Assembly: GCA_035267045.1 (NCBI GenBank)
Contig: DATFMH010000171.1
Span: 1 to 40,518 of the forward strand
Length of the DNA stretch: 40,518 nt
DNA from: DATFMH01 sp035267045
Lineage (GTDB): Bacteria; Bacteroidota; Rhodothermia; Balneolales; DATFMH01
Direction of reading: 5' to 3'
The notes under the pieces were generated by a model that was given only the letters and a program-made list of their open reading frames with translations, was not told where the DNA came from and searched no databases. The position numbers were made by a program, and so were the translations under genes. Positions 35,901-40,518 of this stretch are shown here, one piece after another (positions within the stretch are counted from its first letter, which is position 1; every line of letters begins with the position of its first letter).

Positions 35901-36592
35901 ATAAATATGTGGCCGGACGTAAGCGTCTGCCCAGCAGGCGGGGTGGTTATACTCAAAAAGCCAAGATTGGCGGACAAAGCGTATATCTGCGTACCGGTGA
36001 GTATGACAATGGCCAGCTTGGTGAAATCTTCATTGATATGCATCGTGAAGGCGCTGCATTCCGGAGTTTGATGAACTGTTTTGCCATCGCCATTTCGCTG
36101 GGCTTACAGCACGGTGTGCCGCTTGAAGAGTTTGTTGATGCATTTGTATTCACCAAATTCGATCCCAGTGGGCCGGTATTCGGAAGTCCTCATATTAAAA
36201 TGACTACCTCTGTTATTGATTATATTTTCCGTGAATTGGCCGTCAGTTACATGGGACGTGAAGATCTTGCCCATGTCGCGCCGGAAGAAATTATTCACCG
36301 AAATCTGAGGCCTACAAAAGAAAGCAGGGCTGAAGGTGCTGAATCAAGTGATAATAATGAAGAAACCGATGTCACAAGTGATACATCGACCGTTCATGAG
36401 CATCAGCATGTACATACGAATGATAACTCAAACGGAACATCATACAAAACCAATAAAGACAGTGATTATAAACGCGCCAAACAATTAGGTTATACCGGCG
36501 ATGTTTGCCCTGATTGCGGAAGTATGACGATGGTGCGTAACGGTACCTGTATGAAGTGCGTTACTTGCGGGGCAACAAGCGGTTGTTCCTGA
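32978..36592 (+). CDS. nrdJ: adenosylcobalamin-dependent (class II) ribonucleoside-diphosphate reductase
   Basis: A 1204-residue class II ribonucleotide reductase that makes deoxynucleotides using adenosylcobalamin instead of oxygen. Cys200 in HACFIQSV and Cys504 in DDTACNLASLN form the redox pair. NPCSE at 491-495 has the radical Cys493, and the spacing matches Thermotoga NrdJ. APTGTIGLVMDCDTTGIEPD is the substrate phosphate loop. A TSCPD domain (about residues 1000-1080, FIDMHREGAAFRSLMNCFAI) is followed by a His/Asn-rich linker and a C-terminal zinc-ribbon-like tail with Cys1177, 1180, 1191, 1194, 1197 and 1203, probably the reductant shuttle. ATG 32978 is preferred over TTG 32954 because of the GGGG site 8 bases before it. 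The upstream B12 receptor fits the cofactor demand. Confidence 0.95.
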   Translation: MKFKRYYTKSNWSTPFDEIEFDTRTSEIKNPDGSTVFRMDEVIVPSSWSQVSTDIIAQKYFRKAGVPVKLKKISEKGVPEWLQASAPDEDAMKGLSDDEKYIHERDSRQVFNRLAGCWTYWGWKHDYFDSEKDAKTFYDELCYMLANQMAAPNSPQWFNTGLHWAYGINGPAQGHYFVDGKTGKLTRSKDAYSHPQPHACFIQSVDDDLVNEGGIMDLWTREARLFKYGSGTGSNFSDIRGADEPLSGGGKSSGLMSFLKIGDRAAGAIKSGGTTRRAAKMVTLDLDHPDIEEYINWKVKEEQKVAALVSGSKSSEKHLKNIIKLCHKPVEIEGRTFNGAVSRDPKKNKELAKAIRDAKRAFVPLNYIERVIQLASQGVTDIDFDVYDTDWNSEAYSTVSGQNSNNSVRVPNAYMEAVKNDDDWNLFGRVEKKRAAGEGREPKPHKTIKARDLWEQISYAAWSSADPGMQYHDTINEWHTCPADGPIKASNPCSEYMFLDDTACNLASLNLVKFYDKESKKFNVESYRHASRMWTVVLEISVLMAQFPSKEIARLSYEFRTLGLGYANIGTLLMVQGVPYDSDEGRAICGAVTSIMHMTAYATSAEMAKELGTFPGYKRNKDNMLRVLRNHQRAAYNVSPEEYEDLTIKPVGIDGHLCPDYLLKAAREDADRAVELGEKNGFRNAQVTVLAPTGTIGLVMDCDTTGIEPDFALVKFKKLAGGGYFKIINQSVPSALKHLDYSESEITDIIQYAKGHATLEGSPAITNDRLRDLGFTDEALEKLEEALPGVFDIKFAFNQWTLGEEFCKENLSITEEQLSDWNFDMLDFLGFSKKEIEETNDYVCGTMTVEGAPHLKEEHLAVFDCANKCGKNGTRYIAPSGHIRMMAAAQPFISGAISKTINFPNEATLEDIKSAFMLSWELMLKANALYRDGSKLSQPLNTMADVLEEIDEEDVNEDLVQAQDRVVQTAERIIHKYVAGRKRLPSRRGGYTQKAKIGGQSVYLRTGEYDNGQLGEIFIDMHREGAAFRSLMNCFAIAISLGLQHGVPLEEFVDAFVFTKFDPSGPVFGSPHIKMTTSVIDYIFRELAVSYMGREDLAHVAPEEIIHRNLRPTKESRAEGAESSDNNEETDVTSDTSTVHEHQHVHTNDNSNGTSYKTNKDSDYKRAKQLGYTGDVCPDCGSMTMVRNGTCMKCVTCGATSGCS

Positions 36593-36621
36593 GATAAGAT
36601 CAAAATTTAATGTTTAAACAC

Positions 36622-36652
36622 AAAGCCCGTTTCATTCAGAGCGGGCTTTTTT
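36622..36652 (+). terminator. intrinsic terminator of nrdJ
   Basis: AAAGCCCG (36622-36629) pairs with CGGGCTTT (36642-36649) around a 12-base loop, followed by an uninterrupted run of T to 36652. It begins 30 bases after the nrdJ stop and is the clearest terminator in the window. Confidence 0.9.
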
Positions 36653-36775
36653 ATATTTAAATAATAAAATAATCCGTATTCGAAAGAGGTATACATTTTC
36701 CGGGATCCTGATTAATGAAGTGAAAGAAGATATTGTTACTATTTTAGGCTATTTTCATTATCACAAACAACGAAC

Positions 36776-37186
36776 ATGAAAGCAGGAAAAAATTATATCG
36801 TAACTATGGAACAACCGGCAAAAATATTCATATTTCTGGGTAGTATAAGTGCAATGATATCGGTCATGCTTGGCGCATTCGGTGCTCACGCTTTAAAAGG
36901 GCGCCTGACACCTGAGATGCTCGATATTTACCAAACAGGAGTGCATTATGAATTTTACCATGCACTCGGATTAATTCTTGTTGGATTGGTGGCCTACCAT
37001 TTACCGGAATCCGATTACATTAATTGGTCGGGATGGCTTATGTTTGCCGGCACGGTTATTTTTTCAGGAAGCCTTTATATACTGAGTTTTAGCGGCGTTC
37101 GTTGGTTAGGAGCCATAACACCGGTGGGGGGCACATTTTTTATTGCCTCATGGCTTCTACTGGCAATAGGTGTATTATTAGCTTGA
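36776..37186 (+). CDS. DUF423 family membrane protein
   Basis: A 136-residue inner-membrane protein of the DUF423 (YwdK/YgdD) family. The signature SVMLGAFGAHALKGRL is followed by YQTGVHYEFYHALGLILVGL and ITPVGGTFFIASWLLLAIG, giving four membrane segments. ATG 36776 is the first start; an inner ATG at 36806 (MEQPAKIFIF) would give the length more typical of the family and could be the true one. No Shine-Dalgarno separates them. The gene is single, and the family's function is not known. Confidence 0.85.
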   Translation: MKAGKNYIVTMEQPAKIFIFLGSISAMISVMLGAFGAHALKGRLTPEMLDIYQTGVHYEFYHALGLILVGLVAYHLPESDYINWSGWLMFAGTVIFSGSLYILSFSGVRWLGAITPVGGTFFIASWLLLAIGVLLA

Positions 37187-37332
37187 ATATTGTAATGTTC
37201 AGGCGCTAATCATTTGTGATAAAATATAAAGAGCGCCAGAGAAAACTTTAAATTGTTCTAAATATAACCTTTCACCCGGGTAATTTAGGTAAGTTTCAAG
37301 TATCTGCTTTTTGAATTAAAGTAAATCCGCTT

Positions 37333-38115
37333 GTGGCTTATCATTCTTTATATACTCTATTCTTTCTCGTCGTATTACACTCCTGTACACTTGTTTTTGA
37401 AGGAGACGACGGCGATTCTGATTGGTCAACCGGCCAAATAATGTTTCCGGCCAATACTTTTTCCATTCCTGATTCTGTTCAGCAAAGATTTCAGGAAGAT
37501 GCCGAGCGGCTGGCATTAAGGGATATACACCGGGATGAAACAGATAAGATATCATTAATTGAAATCCCCGATCCATTAATAAAAACGTATTATAATGGAT
37601 TATTGCATCTATATAATGCAAAAAAAATTGTGGAGAGGGATATGGTCATCCAAAAGTACAATATACATGCATTCCCACATCCTGAGATGAATAATGTATT
37701 GGTGGCTGTGGATACAACAGCTCAGTGGGTTAAATTATGGCAGGAAGGTTACCGTTTCACGGGTAATTCGCAAATTGACCAATTGTTGAATCAATATCAG
37801 TTGTATATTTATGAATATCATCGATGGAAAAACAGGCATGTCGTTGAGCTACAAGCAAAAAAATCGATTAATATTTTAGCATTAGCTAAAAAATTCCAGG
37901 ACATTGACGGGGTAATATATGCGGAGGCCAATTCTGCGATTGGTGATGGGGATAATATTACAGCAATTCGAAAAACAGCTTATGTAGTTTATGAATTCAG
38001 CCTGGGATATGATGACTGTCCATCGGGTTGTATTCACCGGCATTATTGGGCTTTCCGGGTGAGATATAATGGAACAGTCGAATTTGTAGATGAATACGGT
38101 TCTCCGTTACCATAG
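37333..38115 (+). CDS. hypothetical lipoprotein with C-terminal DCPSGCIHRHYW motif
   Basis: A 260-residue protein starting at GTG, the only standard start codon between the upstream stop at 37312 and the lipobox. The N-terminus YTLFFLVVLHSC is a short lipoprotein signal, with Cys18 to be acylated, followed by an acidic stretch EGDDGDSD. The middle is helical and charged (QLYIYEYHRWKNRHVVELQA). The C-terminus reads SLGYDDCPSGCIHRHYWAF and then GTVEFVDEYGSPLP. The paired cysteines and following His-Arg-His-Tyr-Trp look like a conserved small domain of secreted Bacteroidota-type proteins, from memory. No catalytic function is known to me. It is likely exposed at the periplasm or cell surface and stands alone. 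Confidence 0.7.
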   Translation: MAYHSLYTLFFLVVLHSCTLVFEGDDGDSDWSTGQIMFPANTFSIPDSVQQRFQEDAERLALRDIHRDETDKISLIEIPDPLIKTYYNGLLHLYNAKKIVERDMVIQKYNIHAFPHPEMNNVLVAVDTTAQWVKLWQEGYRFTGNSQIDQLLNQYQLYIYEYHRWKNRHVVELQAKKSINILALAKKFQDIDGVIYAEANSAIGDGDNITAIRKTAYVVYEFSLGYDDCPSGCIHRHYWAFRVRYNGTVEFVDEYGSPLP

Positions 38116-38325
38116 GTAGGCAATGGAAGCACATGGTCATGGCGTAAGAGATATCAAATCACGCCTTGTCAGTCTTTAACAAGGATATCATTTCGTAGCC
38201 GTTTGAATGTTTGCATCAAGGTTACCCAACATTCTGAAAACTGAAAATAAGTTGGCAGAAGTAAATTAGTATGCCTAATATTGTTATAGATATAGTAAAA
38301 TCATCGATTGAGAAAGGAGTTTGTT

Positions 38326-38802
38326 ATGCCTATCCAAAAACTCAAAAAATTTCTGGATGAAGAGAATATATCATATGAATCTCTTAGCCACACCCATACA
38401 GAAACCGCAAGGCAGACTGCACATGCCGTTAAAATGGATAACAAGGAAATAGCTAAAACGGTAATGGTAAAAGTGGATGGCAAGATGACTATGGTAGTTT
38501 TACCGGCATCCCATAAAATTCATTTCAATATGCTCGAGAGAGAACTTAGTGCCAAAAACATCGAGCTTGCTACAGAGGAGGAATTCAAGGAACTGTTTCC
38601 AGAATGTGACGTTGGAGCCATGCCACCATTTGGTAATTTGTATAATCTTGATGTTGTTGTAGCTGATTCATTGACAAAAGACGAAATGATAGCATTTAAT
38701 GCCGGTACCCATGAAGAGGCTATTCGTATGTCGTATAATGATTTTGAACGATTGATAAAACCAAGGATCGCCAAATTTACATTATCCAGTTTCGATTACT
38801 GA
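38326..38802 (+). CDS. YbaK/ProX-type aminoacyl-tRNA deacylase
   Basis: A 158-residue single-domain editing enzyme of the YbaK/aaRS-associated family, which hydrolyses mischarged tRNA (for example Ala- or Cys-tRNA-Pro). The catalytic Lys lies in EIAKTVMVKVDGKMTMVVLP, and GAMPPFGNLYNL is the G-x-x-x-P-x-G loop. FNAGTHEEAIRMSYNDFERL is the typical closing stretch. The ATG at 38326 has AAAGGAG 6 bases upstream; a TTG at 38308 is in frame but unlikely. It precedes the macro-domain gene by 66 bases. Substrate preference cannot be told without comparison. Confidence 0.87.
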   Translation: MPIQKLKKFLDEENISYESLSHTHTETARQTAHAVKMDNKEIAKTVMVKVDGKMTMVVLPASHKIHFNMLERELSAKNIELATEEEFKELFPECDVGAMPPFGNLYNLDVVVADSLTKDEMIAFNAGTHEEAIRMSYNDFERLIKPRIAKFTLSSFDY

Positions 38803-38868
38803 TTTTGAGAGGGTAATTTTTAGTTAATAGTTATTATCCAGGGTATTCGATACTTGCTAATAAGAAAT

Positions 38869-39423
38869 ATGTCTGAAGATATTGATTCCATCACAATCAC
38901 TGGTGTTAAAATTGAAATAGTCAAAGGAGATATCACACATCAGGATGATTGTGAGGCTATAGTTAACGCTGCTAATGCCCGGTTAAAGCCGGGGGGTGGT
39001 GTTGCGGGTGCAATCCATCGTGCTGCGGGACCTGTTTTGGAAAGAGAAACACGGCCGCTCACCCCCATTTCTCCGGGACAGGCTATAATAACCAAGGGCC
39101 ATCGCTTGCCCAATAAGAATATTATTCATTGCCTGGGACCCGTTTATGGAAGGGATACACCGGAAGATAAAATCCTGATGAAATGTTATAGAAACGCCTT
39201 GTGGCTGGCGGAGGAAAATAAGATAAAGTCCATAGCATTTCCGGCTATATCGACCGGTGCATTCGGATACCCCATGGACAAAGCAGCAGAAGTGGCCCTT
39301 ACAGCCATTAAAAATGAGATCCCGGAATTAAAACATATAAAGATCATACGGTTCGTTTTATGGGATCAGAAGTCCTATGATATTCATTTGGAAAAGATGC
39401 ATGAGATATTTGGAATGGAGTAG
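38869..39423 (+). CDS. macro domain ADP-ribose hydrolase (MacroD-type)
   Basis: A 184-residue protein made of one macro domain, which binds ADP-ribose and commonly hydrolyses O-acetyl-ADP-ribose or ADP-ribosylated proteins. KGDITHQDDCEAIVNAANAR gives the adenine-binding Asp and the conserved Asn pair, followed by LKPGGGVAGAIHRAAG with the catalytic loop, and FPAISTGAFGYPMDKAAEVA with the phosphate loop. I take ATG 38869; a TTG at 38854 would add five residues. The start lies 66 bases after the deacylase gene, so co-transcription is possible. The family is typical of bacteria and needs no partner here. Confidence 0.9.
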   Translation: MSEDIDSITITGVKIEIVKGDITHQDDCEAIVNAANARLKPGGGVAGAIHRAAGPVLERETRPLTPISPGQAIITKGHRLPNKNIIHCLGPVYGRDTPEDKILMKCYRNALWLAEENKIKSIAFPAISTGAFGYPMDKAAEVALTAIKNEIPELKHIKIIRFVLWDQKSYDIHLEKMHEIFGME

Positions 39424-39885
39424 AAATTAGAATTGAGAAGATAGAAGACAGAATTATAGATAATGAACAATGAGTAATGAATAATTAAAAACTTTTTTAA
39501 AAATTTCGGATAGAATGAGATTGACGACCGACGACTGACAATCAACCTATTTCCCTCATTATTGAAGACAACGTGCGCTTGATCCGGAATCTCGTGAATT
39601 GGGGTGTTTTTAATATGATTTACTATACTCTCAGTTACATGCGGAATACTATTGTTCTTTATTAATATAATAATTGATTATTATCACATTTTGCCGTTAT
39701 GGGTAGAAATTGGAAAATTTTAAAATACCTCGTTCTGTCAGATACGAAATATGAAAGAATGTCTAATAAAGTTGGTAGTAAATTTTTATTGTCTGAATGC
39801 TGCCTTTAAAAAATATCCATACCGCAAGACTCGTTAAAACGGGCAAGTACAGCAGAGGTACCCGGATTTTTTAAGAGGAGAATAA
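39424..39885. other. intergenic region with purine-rich degenerate repeats
   Basis: About 460 bases. 39424-39490 holds degenerate words such as GAATTGAGAAGATAGAAGACAG and AATGAACAATGAGTAATGAA. 39525-39545 has GACCGACGACTGACAATCAA, similar to a word near 17178. No gene or RNA family was recognised. The promoter of the DUF2784 gene should be at the right end. Confidence 0.45.
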
Positions 39886-40269
39886 TTGCTGATAGATCAG
39901 ATTCTAAACATCTTCTTCTTTGTCTTTCACACCGCATTCACATTATTTAATGCAATAGGATGGGTGTGGAAGAAAACCCGTCTGGCTAATCTTATTACAC
40001 TAATCCTTACCGGATTATCCTGGTTTGTCCTGGGGATATGGTACGGGATCGGTTATTGTCCTTGTACCGACTGGCACTGGCAGGTGAGAGCCGCCCTGGG
40101 TTATCACGACATGCCCATGTCTTATATGAAATTTCTTTTAGATCATCTAACCGGTTTAAACTGGAATCCCACTGTTGTCGATTATGGTACTCTGATCGGT
40201 TTTATACTTGCTTTGGCAGCTTCCATCACATTAAACATCAGTGATTTTAGAAGACGAGAAAAAATGTAA
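39886..40269 (+). CDS. DUF2784 family membrane protein
   Basis: A 127-residue protein with three hydrophobic segments (about residues 5-27, 34-54 and 99-117). The motif is GIGYCPCTDWHWQVRAALGY, followed by MSYMKFLLDHLTGLNWNP, which is the signature of the DUF2784 family. A TTG start at 39886 is supported by AAGAGGAG 5 bases upstream, and no ATG is suitably placed. The paired cysteines and W-H-W near the membrane suggest a cofactor or metal site, but the family has no known function. A palindrome follows the stop. Confidence 0.82.
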   Translation: MLIDQILNIFFFVFHTAFTLFNAIGWVWKKTRLANLITLILTGLSWFVLGIWYGIGYCPCTDWHWQVRAALGYHDMPMSYMKFLLDHLTGLNWNPTVVDYGTLIGFILALAASITLNISDFRRREKM

Positions 40270-40286
40270 CCCGATTGATAAGATAA

Positions 40287-40319
40287 AGACCTTGCAGGTT
40301 TTCAAAACCTCCAAGGTCT
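40287..40319. terminator. 33-bp palindrome between convergent genes, likely bidirectional terminator or REP-like repeat
   Basis: AGACCTTG and CAAGGTCT form an outer 8-bp stem, and AGGTTTT and AAAACCT an inner 7-bp stem, with one C-C mismatch between. The element lies between the DUF2784 stop and the stop of the minus-strand HAD gene. It has no clear U-tract. The G-A-C-C-T-T-G-C-A-G-G word is, from memory, frequent in intergenic palindromes of Bacteroidota genomes, so it may be a dispersed repeat. Confidence 0.55.
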
Positions 40320-40338
40320 CAATAACCCAATAACTCCT

Positions 40339-40518
40339 TCACGACCGCAACGTAGCCGTCAACCGTTTAGGATAAACCAACAACTCGAGGGCATCAATAA
40401 TATTAGTGCAAATCACATCAGCAGCTTGTAATGATTGAAAGGATGCACCTTCCTTCTGGATAACCGCGATACCGACCGCTGCTTCATCAAGCATCAAACG
40501 ATCATTTCTGCCATTTCC
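40339..40518 (-). CDS. HAD-family hydrolase (soluble P-type ATPase-like), C-terminal part
   Basis: The frame enters from the right edge and ends at a TGA at 40339-40341, giving 59 residues. They begin with GNGRNDRLMLDEAAVGIAVI, the HAD motif IV with paired Gly-Asn and Asp that bind magnesium, followed by AADVICTNIIDALELLVYPKRL. This resembles the soluble HAD group related to the P-domain of P-type ATPases (COG4087-like). The nucleophile motif lies outside the window. The gene is convergent with DUF2784 and is cut only by the window edge. Confidence 0.75.
   Translation of the reverse strand, partial: GNGRNDRLMLDEAAVGIAVIQKEGASFQSLQAADVICTNIIDALELLVYPKRLTATLRS

Noticed and set aside
38326..39423. 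Deacylase and macro-domain genes as a toxin-antitoxin or ADP-ribosylation defence pair
   Set aside because: Both are common housekeeping-type families, no ADP-ribosyltransferase is next to them, and a 66-base gap with separate starts does not suggest a specific system.

Overview
The window reads as an ordinary chromosomal segment of an AT-rich Gram-negative bacterium, most likely from the Bacteroidota/Balneolota (FCB) side of the tree. The reasons are: outer-membrane machinery (TolC-type channel, TonB receptor, lipoproteins), a DksA-like protein with a degenerate zinc finger of the kind common in that group, many starts without a clear Shine-Dalgarno beside others with one, and long AT-rich spacers holding short palindromes and degenerate repeats. 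The phylum is an inference. I saw no tRNA, rRNA, CRISPR array, insertion sequence or prophage.

Layout. 1-189: the broken end of an ABC-2 type permease gene. 549-3612: an M20 metallopeptidase, a tiny membrane protein, a DksA-like regulator and an F420/NADP-type oxidoreductase. 4058-9828: a complete tripartite RND efflux operon (outer-membrane channel, lipoprotein adaptor, inner-membrane pump), followed by a P-II-like small protein and a DUF2892 membrane protein. 10779-12926 (minus): a GNAT acetyltransferase and a berberine-bridge-type FAD oxidase. 12927-14458: 1.5 kb without a gene but rich in inverted repeats. 14459-16556: a membrane-anchored diheme cytochrome c and an O-methyltransferase.

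17245-25036 is a coherent six-gene carbohydrate island built from two convergent units. The plus-strand unit is a GT4-like glycosyltransferase plus a GH13_18 phosphorylase. The minus-strand unit is an M20-like protein lacking its catalytic Glu pair, glucosyl-3-phosphoglycerate synthase (gpgS), a second glycosyltransferase and a HAD hydrolase. Together they suggest synthesis, extension and phosphorolytic recycling of a glucosylglycerate-type compatible solute.

25445-29895 (minus): a Bcp-type peroxiredoxin, ogt with an upstream lipoprotein gene, and the cydAB cytochrome bd oxidase. 30110-36592 is a cobalamin-linked block: a cobalamin riboswitch, its TonB receptor (BtuB-like), a spacer carrying three identical 13-bp DnaA-box repeats plus one variant box, and an adenosylcobalamin-dependent class II ribonucleotide reductase (nrdJ) with a strong terminator. 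36776-40518: DUF423, an unrecognised lipoprotein, a YbaK-type deacylase, a macro-domain protein, a DUF2784 membrane protein, and the C-terminal end of a HAD hydrolase on the minus strand.

The leads I rate highest are the DnaA-box cluster between the B12 receptor and the B12-dependent reductase, the glucosylglycerate island with its apparently non-catalytic M20 protein translationally overlapping gpgS, and the structured non-coding region at 13.4-14.1 kb.
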